Shown: positions 28,373 to 37,303 of the stretch, piece after piece
Numbering within the stretch: the first letter of the stretch is position 1
Layout of the letters: every line of letters begins with the position of its first letter
Source: Flavobacteriia bacterium
GTDB taxonomy: Bacteria > Bacteroidota > Bacteroidia > Flavobacteriales_D > Crocinitomicaceae
Length of the DNA: 64,000 bases
Reading direction: 5' to 3'
NCBI GenBank assembly: GCA_947446925.1
Contig: CANFHU010000010.1
Coordinates: 1 to 64,000 of the forward strand
The notes under the pieces: generated by a model
Databases searched by the model: none
What the model saw: only the letters and a program-made list of their open reading frames with translations
Told to the model about the DNA's origin: nothing
Position numbers and translations under genes: made by a program

Positions 28373-28859
28373 GTCTAATAAATTTTAGGGGTTTAACATA
28401 GTAGCCTATCAAACCGATGATGGCAATTAATAAAATGATTCTTGCGATCCATAGTTGAAAAATGACATACCAGGGATATGGTTTTTCTATTTTTATAGTT
28501 CTAATTTTTGTTTCAACTTTGGTATCAAATTGATGTTGTTCAATCCATTGTTTATATAAGGCTTGTGCCTCTGCATAACAGTCAACTTGTAACTTGTTAT
28601 TTTTAATTTTCACTTTGGGAACTTTGACATATTTTCCTGAATCGGTATTCAGAATATTATCAATCTTAATCCTACCATTGGAATCTACTTTCAATGATGC
28701 TGTGTAAGAGCTTGTGTCAGCTTTTACAAGGTAAATAGTATCCCTAACTATTTCTTTTGTTGTGTGTGCTGAAACTACAATGTTTTGAGGTTTTGTTTTC
28801 GTGGTATGACATGATACCAGGAATAATAACAAGGTGAGTAAATAAAATGCTTTTTTCAT
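28365..28859 (-). CDS. lipoprotein with C-terminal membrane segment, candidate unimolecular spanin
   Basis: A 164-residue protein with a lipobox LVSC (C17) and a C-terminal transmembrane segment (about residues 132-155, IFQLWIARIILLIAIIGLIG) followed by a short basic tail. An outer-membrane lipid anchor plus an inner-membrane C-terminal helix is the architecture of u-spanins, which fuse the two membranes at lysis. It lies directly after the endolysin gene in the lysis cluster. No sequence family was recognised; the call rests on topology and context. Confidence 0.6.
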   Translation of the reverse strand: MKKAFYLLTLLLFLVSCHTTKTKPQNIVVSAHTTKEIVRDTIYLVKADTSSYTASLKVDSNGRIKIDNILNTDSGKYVKVPKVKIKNNKLQVDCYAEAQALYKQWIEQHQFDTKVETKIRTIKIEKPYPWYVIFQLWIARIILLIAIIGLIGYYVKPLKFIRRG

Positions 28860-28873
28860 TTTTAATTAAATTA

Positions 28874-29320
28874 TTAGATTCTTAAAAAACCTTTGCAAGA
28901 TGATATGGTGCGTGTTCTACGACAAACCTCATATCCCTCACGAGAACCATCATCGTTCGTGTTGCCTTCGATGGTTTGAATTTTTTTTGCGGAAATCACT
29001 TTCTCAACAAAGCCAGTGTGTCCTTTACCTTTACCAAAATCCATTATAAAAATGTCTCCTGCTTGAGGTGTTTTTTGTCTTAATGATGGGTTTGAATTCC
29101 ACTGATCCATTACACCACCTGTTTTCTTTAGTGGATTTGTTTCACTTTTTTGGTTTACACACCAAAAAACAAAAGCCATGCACCATGAATACCCCTTTGA
29201 TAAGCCTACACTTTTTAGATACTTCTCAACGTCTGTACCTGCGTTAGAGCCCTCTGGCATCTCTTCTACCCCTAATTGGGTTGTGGCAACTTTTAATACC
29301 TCTTCGGCTAATGGTGTCAT
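28874..29320 (-). CDS. CHAP-domain endolysin
   Basis: A 148-residue CHAP peptidase/amidase: catalytic C47 in YSWCMAFVFWC, H101 in GKGHTGFV and N120 in EGNTN. It has no signal peptide, so a holin or other export route is needed. Overlaps the upstream membrane/coiled-coil gene by 4 bp. It would cut peptidoglycan cross-links at lysis. Confidence 0.85.
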   Translation of the reverse strand: MTPLAEEVLKVATTQLGVEEMPEGSNAGTDVEKYLKSVGLSKGYSWCMAFVFWCVNQKSETNPLKKTGGVMDQWNSNPSLRQKTPQAGDIFIMDFGKGKGHTGFVEKVISAKKIQTIEGNTNDDGSREGYEVCRRTRTISSCKGFLRI

Positions 29321-29622
29321 GACTTTCCGTTTAATTGTTTGTATTTTTTTAATTCGTCCGTGAGCTGTTGTACACTTGCCATCAGCTCATGAATTTGTGC
29401 ATCCTGTTCTTTGATTGTTTTGGTTGCTGTTTCAAGATCACCCAAAACTTCTTTGTACCTACGGGTCATATCATCGAGTAACTCCTGATAATACTGTGCG
29501 TTTTTTATAGCGTTATCAATCTCTTGAGATTTGACTTGCGCCAAGGTTTGTTTTCTCGAAAATATCCAAGCCACAGCTCCCGAACCGAGAGCTGTAAGCG
29601 TGGCATATATAGCATCCATCAT
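29317..29622 (-). CDS. membrane-anchored coiled-coil phage protein, holin candidate
   Basis: A 101-residue protein with one N-terminal hydrophobic helix (YATLTALGSGAVAWIFS) and a long charged coiled coil. It sits directly before the endolysin. One membrane helix plus a long coiled coil is unusual for a holin, so it may instead be a lysis regulator; the context is the main evidence. Confidence 0.5.
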   Translation of the reverse strand: MMDAIYATLTALGSGAVAWIFSRKQTLAQVKSQEIDNAIKNAQYYQELLDDMTRRYKEVLGDLETATKTIKEQDAQIHELMASVQQLTDELKKYKQLNGKS

Positions 29623-29643
29623 AACACAAACAACACTGAAGGA

Positions 29644-30540
29644 TTAATATGTAGCTCCGATGTACTTGTTTCTTACAGGCAATGCAATAAAGTAATGTCT
29701 GTAGTTTAATCGGTTCGTTTGGTTTTTAGTATCCGCTTTATCGAAATACTGTTTTGTAGAACCTGTTTTCTTCACAATATTCTCTACGGTAAAGAAGAAA
29801 GAAGCTTTTCTATCTCCTGTTGCTTCTACTGCACCAAATGCTTTTTTAGCACCTGCAGAGGTAAACAATGGATTACCTACATATTGATGAATTTCAAAAC
29901 CTGCAATAACAGCTACTGTTTGTCCTTTTGCGTGATCAATTAAACGATCAGCAAAGTTTTGTCGGTCTAATAACAAATCGTTGTAGTGATCCGTTGACAA
30001 CACTACTCGTCTGCCTTCTACTGGAGCTTCCATTTTATCGAAAGCATCTTTCATAGCAACTAAATCAGCGTATGTCATTCTTTTGCGGGTACCGATTACA
30101 TCACCTGTTGCTTCGATTACAGGTGTATTCACTGTATGGGTTTGTGGAGCAATAGCGTGTGCTGCTTTTCTAAATTTCTTCTTATTGATGTCACGTAAGT
30201 GAGGCTTGGTAGCCGCATCAATAATTGGATATGACGCACCAATAGCAGTATCATCTGAAATGGTAGTTGCTTTTGTTTGGTATTTATCCAATGTGAGTGT
30301 TACTGAATCATCATCGTATGCCTGTTCAGGAATAGGATACGTTGTGTTGTTAACTAACACGTCTACTTCAAATTCTGATGTAGGAATGTGAATTTGGTTT
30401 AATTCACCTGCTTGACCTTCTAAGGCTTCGAATACAGGTGTGTTTAATTCTTCTACACCGTCTAACCATGGTGCTGAATCTTGTGTTGTAAACAAAGTTC
30501 TAACTCTGTTTAACCATACTTCTGGAAAATTTGCTGGCAT
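29644..30540 (-). CDS. major capsid protein
   Basis: A 298-residue protein resembling HK97-fold major capsid proteins of Bacteroidota Mu-like phages: NFPEVWLNRVRTLFTTQDSA at the start, GRRVVLSTDHYNDLLLDRQN and a C-terminal FIALPVRNKYIGATY. It follows the protease/scaffold gene, as capsid genes do. Confidence 0.82.
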   Translation of the reverse strand: MPANFPEVWLNRVRTLFTTQDSAPWLDGVEELNTPVFEALEGQAGELNQIHIPTSEFEVDVLVNNTTYPIPEQAYDDDSVTLTLDKYQTKATTISDDTAIGASYPIIDAATKPHLRDINKKKFRKAAHAIAPQTHTVNTPVIEATGDVIGTRKRMTYADLVAMKDAFDKMEAPVEGRRVVLSTDHYNDLLLDRQNFADRLIDHAKGQTVAVIAGFEIHQYVGNPLFTSAGAKKAFGAVEATGDRKASFFFTVENIVKKTGSTKQYFDKADTKNQTNRLNYRHYFIALPVRNKYIGATY

Positions 30541-30565
30541 TTCTCTTTGATTTAAAAGTTAATGA

Positions 30566-31486
30566 TTACTTAAATAGTTGATTGTATGATTCAGGATGCT
30601 CTTCCTTGAATTTTAATTGATCTGCAACTGAAAGTTTCTGGAAATCTTCAATTGTTTTTACTTCTCCATTTGTAGATGGGTTATTCACTTCAGCTCCTAA
30701 ATTTGCTTTTTTAGGCATTGCAGAAACTGCTTTTTCTACTGATGCAAAATCGCTTAAAGCCATTTGCACAAAGTTTTCTCTTACGTCAGCTGTAAGCTTT
30801 CCTTCTTGAATAGCAGCATCAATCAATTGCTCTGCTTTTGATTTCAATTCTGCTGTTTCTTTTGCTTCGTGAGATGCAATTTTGTCATTAGCAGTTTTCA
30901 AGTCTCCTACTAATTTTTCAATTGATGTTGACAACGCTAAGCTGTCTTCTGTGTTTTGCAAGCCTAACATTTGTAGTGCCGCTACCGATAAAACTAATTG
31001 TTTCATGTTTTGATTTAGATTTAGATTTTCCTTTACTTCTTGAATACTTAATTTCACCTGATCTTCCGTCATTAATTCACCTGTCTCTGCAAACAATTTC
31101 AATGCGTTTGAATTGGAAGGAATGGCACAAATTGAAACTTCTGCTAATTCACTTTTAAGTAAAATCCATGACCCATCTAGTTGCTGTTCAAAATCACTTG
31201 ATTTAAAGAATAATCCCATTGAACAACCTTTGATAAATTCACGTTCTACTTTGCCAGCGATTATTTTAGCATTCTCATCTTCCATATCGAATTCAGTGTC
31301 TGCTTTTAAAAGCGAACCTTCAATACGAATATTTGTCCATCTACCGATCACATAAGTTGTACTATTTACATGATCATCCAACATTACAGGATTGTCTTTA
31401 AATCGTGTTAAATCAATCCCTGCATTGGACACACTAAACCCATAAGAATTTTGTTTGGTTTCGTCATTTAGAATAAATGTTGGCAT
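30566..31486 (-). CDS. prohead protease with scaffold region
   Basis: A 306-residue protein. Residues about 1-140 look like a caudoviral prohead serine protease (MLDDHVNSTT with the His, EFIKGCSMGLFF with the Ser). The rest is a charged, helical scaffold-like segment (about 160-306). An internal ATG at codon 158 (MKQLVLSVAAL) could give a separate scaffold, as in Mu I/Z. First gene of the leftward late operon. Confidence 0.75.
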   Translation of the reverse strand: MPTFILNDETKQNSYGFSVSNAGIDLTRFKDNPVMLDDHVNSTTYVIGRWTNIRIEGSLLKADTEFDMEDENAKIIAGKVEREFIKGCSMGLFFKSSDFEQQLDGSWILLKSELAEVSICAIPSNSNALKLFAETGELMTEDQVKLSIQEVKENLNLNQNMKQLVLSVAALQMLGLQNTEDSLALSTSIEKLVGDLKTANDKIASHEAKETAELKSKAEQLIDAAIQEGKLTADVRENFVQMALSDFASVEKAVSAMPKKANLGAEVNNPSTNGEVKTIEDFQKLSVADQLKFKEEHPESYNQLFK

Positions 31487-31625
31487 AGGCTTACATTAAG
31501 TTTTACGTCTGTTGTGGCGACAAATATTGTAAGCATTTACAGGGTGTTCAAATATCAATGCAACCGTTTTTTTGAAATTTTAAAAACCATTGTATTAGGT
31601 TCATTTTTGTATCAAAATCAACAGC
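31487..31625. promoter_or_regulatory. divergent late region between head operons
   Basis: This 139-bp gap separates the leftward protease/capsid/lysis/tail operon from the rightward terminase/portal operon, so it should hold promoters for both. AT-rich boxes ending in TTTG occur on both strands (for example the minus strand AATATTTG), but none fits TAnnTTTG exactly. Confidence 0.45.
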
Positions 31626-32060
31626 ATGGGACTCTCAAAAAATCAGGAAAAGGAATACGCCAAAATTCTATTTATTAATCAAAAGCTATCTCAAAAAGAA
31701 ATTGCAGAACGCTGTGGTGTGTCTGAAAAAACAATTAGCAAATGGATAAAAGATGGTAAGTGGGAAGATATGAAACGCTCTATGATTATTGTCAAAGAAG
31801 AGCAACTTTCAGACTTATACGACAAACTTGCAACCTTAAACAATTATATCAAAGAGTTTAATGGAAATATGGTAAGCAATAAAGATGTAGATACAATTTC
31901 CAAACTTACAGCATCTATTCAAAAACTAGAGGTTGAAACCTCCATTGGTGAAATAATCGATGTTGCTAAAAAAATAATCGATTTTATTAGACAAAGTGAT
32001 TTAGAGTTTGCTAAAAAGCTAACCATCTATTTTGATTTATTCATTCAAGAAAAAATGTAA
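31626..32060 (+). CDS. small terminase subunit-like protein (Mu gp27 type)
   Basis: A 144-residue DNA-binding protein: helix-turn-helix KLSQKEIAERCGVSEKTISK (about 20-39) followed by KWIKDGKWEDMKRS, then a helical oligomerisation part. Position directly before the large terminase supports a small terminase. It begins the rightward head operon. Confidence 0.8.
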   Translation: MGLSKNQEKEYAKILFINQKLSQKEIAERCGVSEKTISKWIKDGKWEDMKRSMIIVKEEQLSDLYDKLATLNNYIKEFNGNMVSNKDVDTISKLTASIQKLEVETSIGEIIDVAKKIIDFIRQSDLEFAKKLTIYFDLFIQEKM

Positions 32061-32062
32061 CG

Positions 32063-33592
32063 ATGGCTAAAAAAACGAATAAACAATACTTAGAAGATTG
32101 GAGTACGTTTCGGGAAAATATTTCCAAAGCAACACCTATTGATTTAAACGAAACTGCAACTGAAAAACTCAAACGTGTTACACAATTAGAAAAAGACACT
32201 GAAAAATGGTTTAAATACTATTTTCCTAATTTTTATTATGCAGAACCTATGCCTTTTCACATTAAGGCTACCAAACGTATTATTTCAAATCCAGAATTTT
32301 ATGAAATACGTGCTTGGTCACGTGAGCTATCAAAATCAGGTAGAACCATGATGGAAACTTTATATCTTGCTATGACAGGTAAGAAAAAGAATGTTCTAAT
32401 GGTTTCAAGTACATACGACAATGCCGAACGACTTTTACTACCATACAAAGCCATATTAGAAAAAAACAATCGGTTGATTAATGACTATGGAGTACAGGAA
32501 AGTATAGGGCAATGGGAAGCAGGTGAGTTTGTAACAAAAAAAGGTGTAGCATTTAGAGCACTTGGAGCAGGGCAAAGCCCTCGTGGAACACGTAAAGACG
32601 AGGTACGTCCAGACACCATTCTGATTGATGATATTGATACGGATGAAGAATGCAGAAATCCTGAACGTATCAAACAAAAAGTAAAATGGATTGAAGAAGC
32701 ATTAATCCCTACACGTTCTATATCCAATCCTTTATTGATTATCGTATGTGGTAACGTTATTGCCAAATATTGCTGTGTTACTGAACTAGCAAAAAGAGCC
32801 GACAAATTTGATATCATAAACATTCGTGATAAAAATGGAAAGTCTACATGGCCGACAAAGAACACGGAAGAAATGATTGATCGTGCGCTAAAAAACATAT
32901 CATTTAATGCAGCACAAAAAGAATATTTTAATAACCCGATTGCGGAAGGTGACACCTTTAAAGAGATAAACTATGGTAAGTGTCCACCAATGAAACAATG
33001 CGAAGAAATTCTTGTGTATGCTGACCCAAGTACCTCCAACAAAGACAAAGGAAAAAGTGGAAGTGCATCTACCAAAGCAGTAGGTATTATTGGTTTTTGT
33101 AAAGGTAAATACTACGTGTATCGGGTTTGGATTGACATAGCAAGTAATGCTACGTTTGTGAATTGGTTATTCGAGGCGTATCAAGTGCTTCATGAAAATA
33201 AAATCGATGTAAAACGAATTTACATTGAAAACAACACCTTACAAGACCCATTTTACGAGCAAGTAATTCTTCCATTAGTTTACAAAACCTCCGAACAAAA
33301 GGGATATTTTATTTCCATAAATCCTGATAGCAGAAAAAAGCCCGATAAATTTTATCGTATAGAGGGAACCTTGGAGCCTATCCACCGAATGGGGAACCTA
33401 ATTTTTAATGAAGAACTAAAAAATGAAACCAACATGTCTCGTATGGAAGATCAATGGTTAGGCGTTTCTTCGAATTCAAAAACAATGGATGGTCCAGATA
33501 TGATTGAGGGAGGTGTTTGGATTATTCAAGATAGAAGAGTAAAAAAACGTACTACCTACGTGGTTTGTAAAAGAGTAAGTCACAAATACTAA
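32063..33592 (+). CDS. large terminase subunit (Mu gp28 type)
   Basis: A 509-residue packaging motor. The ATPase part has a non-classical Walker A (ELSKSGRTMMETL), a Walker B DTILIDDIDTDEE and an adenine-region PFHIKATKRI; the C-terminal RNase H-like nuclease begins LVYADPSTSNKDKGKSGSAS with a catalytic Asp. It starts 2 bp after the small subunit. Confidence 0.9.
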   Translation: MAKKTNKQYLEDWSTFRENISKATPIDLNETATEKLKRVTQLEKDTEKWFKYYFPNFYYAEPMPFHIKATKRIISNPEFYEIRAWSRELSKSGRTMMETLYLAMTGKKKNVLMVSSTYDNAERLLLPYKAILEKNNRLINDYGVQESIGQWEAGEFVTKKGVAFRALGAGQSPRGTRKDEVRPDTILIDDIDTDEECRNPERIKQKVKWIEEALIPTRSISNPLLIIVCGNVIAKYCCVTELAKRADKFDIINIRDKNGKSTWPTKNTEEMIDRALKNISFNAAQKEYFNNPIAEGDTFKEINYGKCPPMKQCEEILVYADPSTSNKDKGKSGSASTKAVGIIGFCKGKYYVYRVWIDIASNATFVNWLFEAYQVLHENKIDVKRIYIENNTLQDPFYEQVILPLVYKTSEQKGYFISINPDSRKKPDKFYRIEGTLEPIHRMGNLIFNEELKNETNMSRMEDQWLGVSSNSKTMDGPDMIEGGVWIIQDRRVKKRTTYVVCKRVSHKY

Positions 33593-33597
33593 ATACT

Positions 33598-34050
33598 ATG
33601 TTTTTACAGAAAGACGAACTAAAATCAAAATCATACACCTACATTTTAGAGCAAATTACGGAAGGTGATGATACAATCATTGAAGAAGGAATTAATGCCG
33701 CTATCGAAGAGGTGAAAAGTTACCTAACACCCAACAATAAACAGACTTGGTTAGATGGAAGAAAGGTGTATGATGTAGAAGGTATTTTCAATGCTACAGG
33801 CAATGATAGGAACGCTCTGATATTGAGTTTCACCAAAAATATTGCTGTTTGGAAAATCATTGAATTATGTAATGCAGATATGCTTTATGAAAAGCAACGT
33901 GAGTTATATGACAGAGCAATTAACTACCTCGATAAATTATCAAAGGGACAAGTTACAATCTCTTTATTACCAAGCATAGACCCAACTTCTGCTATTGCTT
34001 CAAAACAGCCATTTAGATACGGTAGTAGAACTAAATTTAACCATTACTAA
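33598..34050 (+). CDS. head-tail connector-type protein (DUF1320, Mu gp36-like)
   Basis: A 150-residue protein with the DUF1320 layout: AIEEVKSYLTP, then helices ALILSFTKNIAVWKIIELC and YDRAINYLDKLSKGQVTISL. In Mu, gp36 is a neck or connector protein. Placed between terminase and portal genes, 5 bp after the terminase stop. Confidence 0.75.
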   Translation: MFLQKDELKSKSYTYILEQITEGDDTIIEEGINAAIEEVKSYLTPNNKQTWLDGRKVYDVEGIFNATGNDRNALILSFTKNIAVWKIIELCNADMLYEKQRELYDRAINYLDKLSKGQVTISLLPSIDPTSAIASKQPFRYGSRTKFNHY

Positions 34051-34052
34051 TT

Positions 34053-35303
34053 ATGAATATCTTTAACAAAGTAGGGATAGGACTAAACAATATTATCAGC
34101 CCATCCACAAAGCAATTAGCTTCAAACAATACGAACTCTTTAAAAAATCAAAAGATTTTACCTTGGAAACTGAAATCAACTTCCAAAATAAAAAATGATA
34201 TCCGTAGTTGGGAACGTGCCTATAACAATGCAAATGCAGAAGAGCCTAAAAACTTTGATCTACAATTATTATTTGAAGATGTTCGATTAGACTCATTGCT
34301 AAATTCTCAAATTGAAAACAGAATTAATCGCTGTTTAGGTGCTGATTTTTCATTGGTAAATAAAAAGGGAGAGGTAGACCAGGAACAAACCGATTTGCTT
34401 CGTAGAATGACTACATTTAGGAAAATCACACGTGAAATATTAAACAGCAACTATTATGGGTATTCATTAGTTGAATTGCAACTTATAAAGATGCCTGATA
34501 ATTCATTTAGTGTAGATGTATCCTCTATTCCACGTACTAATGTAGTGCCACAATCAGGGAAATTTTATCCTGATTATTCAGAAGATAAATTTATCCTATA
34601 CAGAACAATGGATGAATTTGGTACTTACATTTTAGAGTTTGAAGGCAATGATCGTTTTGGTTTATTAAATAAAGCGATTCCACATATATTAATGAAGCGT
34701 TTTGCACAATCATGTTGGTCAGAACTATGTGAGATTTATGGTATACCACCACGTGTAATGAAAACAAATACACAAGACCCTGATATGTTAGCTAGAGCCG
34801 AGGCTATGATGCGAGATACAGGTGCAGCTGCTTGGTATATTATTGATGAACACGAAAAGTTTGAATGGGCTACAGGTGTACAAACAAATGGTGATGTTTA
34901 CAAAAACCTTATCACGTTATGTTCAAACGAAACAAGTATGTTGATTTCAGGAGCAATTATCGGACAAGATACTGTGAACGGTTCCAACTCTAAAGAGAAA
35001 GCATCACAAGACATATTATCCGACCTTGTGAAAGCCGATAAAGTGTATGTAGAAGAATGTTGGAATAATCAAATTGTACCTGCTTTAATAAAACTAGGTA
35101 TCTTAAAAAAAGACATTACTTTTCGTTTTGATGCTGTAGAAGATTTAGGAGAATTATGGACAAGAACAAAAGACACTTTTCCATTTATGAATGTAAATCC
35201 TGAATTTGTAAAAACAAAGTTTGGTATTGATGTATTAGGCTTAAAAGACAACGCCAATAACGGAAACACAAAACTAAAAATAGACGATAGTTTTTTCGTT
35301 TAA
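34053..35303 (+). CDS. portal protein (DUF935, Mu gp29 type)
   Basis: A 416-residue portal: core ILPWKLKSTSKIKNDIRSWE, the DUF935 section HILMKRFAQSCWSELCEIYG, MMRDTGAAAWYIIDEHEK and NGSNSKEKASQDILSDLVKA. Zero-frame translation ends KIDDSFFV. The last codons hold the heptamer T-TTT-TTC followed by a stem-loop, so part of the ribosomes should shift -1 and make an 885-residue portal-MuF fusion. Confidence 0.88.
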   Translation: MNIFNKVGIGLNNIISPSTKQLASNNTNSLKNQKILPWKLKSTSKIKNDIRSWERAYNNANAEEPKNFDLQLLFEDVRLDSLLNSQIENRINRCLGADFSLVNKKGEVDQEQTDLLRRMTTFRKITREILNSNYYGYSLVELQLIKMPDNSFSVDVSSIPRTNVVPQSGKFYPDYSEDKFILYRTMDEFGTYILEFEGNDRFGLLNKAIPHILMKRFAQSCWSELCEIYGIPPRVMKTNTQDPDMLARAEAMMRDTGAAAWYIIDEHEKFEWATGVQTNGDVYKNLITLCSNETSMLISGAIIGQDTVNGSNSKEKASQDILSDLVKADKVYVEECWNNQIVPALIKLGILKKDITFRFDAVEDLGELWTRTKDTFPFMNVNPEFVKTKFGIDVLGLKDNANNGNTKLKIDDSFFV

Positions 35304-35321
35304 CCCCCGAACAAACGGGGG
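35291..35321 (+). promoter_or_regulatory. programmed -1 frameshift signal, portal to MuF
   Basis: The heptamer TTTTTTC (35291-35297) is in the correct phase for simultaneous slippage (zero frame TTT TTC, -1 frame TTT TTT). A six-base spacer including the portal stop (35298-35303) is followed by a perfect stem CCCCCG (35304-35309) / CGGGGG (35316-35321) around the loop AACAAA. Slippery site, spacer length and GC-rich stem match the classic -1 signal, and the MuF frame downstream has no ATG, GTG or TTG for over 330 bases. Confidence 0.8.
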
Positions 35322-36709
35322 ATTATTTTAAAAGTCTACATTCAAGAGTACATTCATTATATGCCTGCACATGTGATATTTGTCAAGATATTAAATTTCA
35401 TAAACTATCAGCTGACACAGGACTGATTAAAGAGTTATTAAACACCTTTTCAAAAGCGTTTAAAGCCTTACACGAATTTCAATCTTACAAAATATCCGAT
35501 TTACAAAATGTTCCTGAATATAAGAGTGCCATACTTGATACTTTTGATATTTTAAAACAATCCGTATCTGAAGGAATAAAAGACAATACTATTTCAGGCA
35601 CTTTAAAAACTGCCTTATTAAGCGATGTTTTTTTGTTTTCAGCATTAAGAACCCATGCACAACTATTTGAAGCCTCACGTTTATTAAAAACCGCAGATGG
35701 TGGCATTAAACCATTCAACCAATTTGCACAGGATATTGCTTCAATCAATAAAAATTACAACGAAAACTATCTTCAAGCAGAATATCAATTTGCAACTGCT
35801 TCGGCTTTAATGGCTCAAAAATGGAGTGATGTTGAAGAAAACCAAAACCGTTATAATTTACAATACCGAACCGCAGGAGATGAAAAAGTAAGAGCGTCAC
35901 ACCAAGCACTGGATATGATTACTCTTCCTGCATCTGATACGTTTTGGAATACATATTATCCACCAAATGGATGGCGTTGCAGATGTAATGCTGTCGAGGT
36001 ATTGAAAGACAAATACGATGTTTCGGATTCTGAATTAGCAATTAAAGCAGGAGAAAAAGCCACAACACAACTTGATAAAAATGGAAAAAACAGACTTGAA
36101 ATATTTCGATTTAATCCTGGTAAGCAAAAGGTAATTTTTCCACCAAAGCACCCATACCGAAAATTACAAGGTGCAGATGGAGTTGTGAAAAAATTTGAGC
36201 AAGGGTATAAACAATCTGTTTATGCAAAGCCATTAAATGAACAATATTCGTCAATATTTTCTGTTAAAAATGGCGGTTACGTTCAAGTACATGAATTAGT
36301 GAACTTTAAAGCAGAAGATTACAATGATGTAATCAATGTAGCAAAAGCATTTGCAAAAGAAGGGAAAAAAGTAAGTGTACTTCCTGAAATATATAAAAGT
36401 GAGATTGAAGCAAGAAATAAAATCTTTAAAGGATTAGCTAATAAATCAAGTAATCCTGATTTAATGGTTAATAACCAACTAATGGATGTAAAAAGACCTG
36501 AAAGTTTTAAGAAAATTACACCTAATGCTAATAAAGCTTCAAGTCAGAATTCAATTGCAGTTATTTCAGATAAATCATTAAAATTTAATGAAAAAACTAC
36601 AAAAGAAAGAGCTGAAGCTATTTTTAAAGATAAGAACAAATCAAACTATCAATTTGACGATGTTTATTTCTATACTGATGGAAAATTAATTAAATACAAA
36701 AGGCAGTAA
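35297..36709 (+). CDS. MuF head protein with CdiA-like nuclease C-terminus, frameshift-expressed
   Basis: Read from the -1 frame, 470 residues. The N-terminal part (FRLTPEQTGDYF, SLYACTCDICQDIK) is protein-like from the shift site on, while the first start-like codon is only TTG at 35633. The MuF core is clear: YNLQYRTAGDEKVRASHQAL and YYPPNGWRCRCNAVEVL. From about 36170 it changes to a CdiA C-terminal tRNase-like domain: FAKEGKKVSVLPEI, NPDLMVNNQLMDVKRPESF (PD-(D/E)xK type), NKASSQNSIAVISDKS, VYFYTDGKLIKY. MuF proteins with toxin C-termini are known from temperate phages. No obvious immunity gene follows; the next gene is gpG-like. Confidence 0.78.
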   Translation, partial: RLTPEQTGDYFKSLHSRVHSLYACTCDICQDIKFHKLSADTGLIKELLNTFSKAFKALHEFQSYKISDLQNVPEYKSAILDTFDILKQSVSEGIKDNTISGTLKTALLSDVFLFSALRTHAQLFEASRLLKTADGGIKPFNQFAQDIASINKNYNENYLQAEYQFATASALMAQKWSDVEENQNRYNLQYRTAGDEKVRASHQALDMITLPASDTFWNTYYPPNGWRCRCNAVEVLKDKYDVSDSELAIKAGEKATTQLDKNGKNRLEIFRFNPGKQKVIFPPKHPYRKLQGADGVVKKFEQGYKQSVYAKPLNEQYSSIFSVKNGGYVQVHELVNFKAEDYNDVINVAKAFAKEGKKVSVLPEIYKSEIEARNKIFKGLANKSSNPDLMVNNQLMDVKRPESFKKITPNANKASSQNSIAVISDKSLKFNEKTTKERAEAIFKDKNKSNYQFDDVYFYTDGKLIKYKRQ

Positions 36710-36778
36710 TAAATTACTGCCTCAGGGTTACCCGACTACGCAGGTCTGGTATCACAAATATACAAAACTTTTCAACTC

Positions 36779-37303
36779 ATGCAAAACATTATAAAAAACA
36801 TAGTCAAAGATGTAAAAACGGAATTGTTAGATGAATTTGATATGAATTTCAAGCGTAAAGCCTTTTTTGACAGACCTTGGAAGCAAACAAAACTTATCAA
36901 TAACAAAGGTAGTTTAATGATGCGTTCAGGAAATTTGAGAAGGAGCATCAGAGGTACCATAAACGGAACAGAGATTCAATTTACAAGTGCATTTCCTTAT
37001 GCTACCATTCACAATGAAGGAGGGACCATTATTGTTACTGCTAAAATGAAAAAATTCTTTTGGGCTATGTATTATAAATCTTCAGGTGCTATTGGTAAAG
37101 GATCAAAAAATCGAAACGAAAGATTATCAACTGAAGCACAACAATGGAAAAATCTTGCATTGATGAAAGTAGGACAAAAAATAAAAATTGAGCAACGACA
37201 ATTCATTGGATGGCATCCAAGTATGAAGCCACGCATTGAAAAAATTGTGAATGACAATTTCAAAGAAATAGAAAGTTACATTACTAATATCTTAAAAAGA
37301 TGA
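36779..37303 (+). CDS. virion morphogenesis protein (Mu gpG / Phage_tail_S type)
   Basis: A 174-residue protein with the phage virion morphogenesis pattern: KGSLMMRSGNLRRSIRG, FPYATIHNEGGTIIVTAKMK and a C-terminal QRQFIGWHPSM. In Mu the G protein joins head and tail. It overlaps the next gene by 4 bp. The 69 bp before it contain only a short GGGTTACCC hairpin. Confidence 0.8.
   Translation: MQNIIKNIVKDVKTELLDEFDMNFKRKAFFDRPWKQTKLINNKGSLMMRSGNLRRSIRGTINGTEIQFTSAFPYATIHNEGGTIIVTAKMKKFFWAMYYKSSGAIGKGSKNRNERLSTEAQQWKNLALMKVGQKIKIEQRQFIGWHPSMKPRIEKIVNDNFKEIESYITNILKR

Noticed and set aside
35304-35321. The CCCCCG/CGGGGG stem as a rho-independent terminator of the portal operon
   Set aside because: No T-run follows directly, the MuF frame continues through it without a start codon, and the preceding slip heptamer is in exact phase.
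36717-36755. A possible tRNA-like fold between MuF and the gpG-like gene
   Set aside because: Only a short GGGTTACCC hairpin and a CTGC/GCAG pair are seen; no acceptor stem or T-loop.
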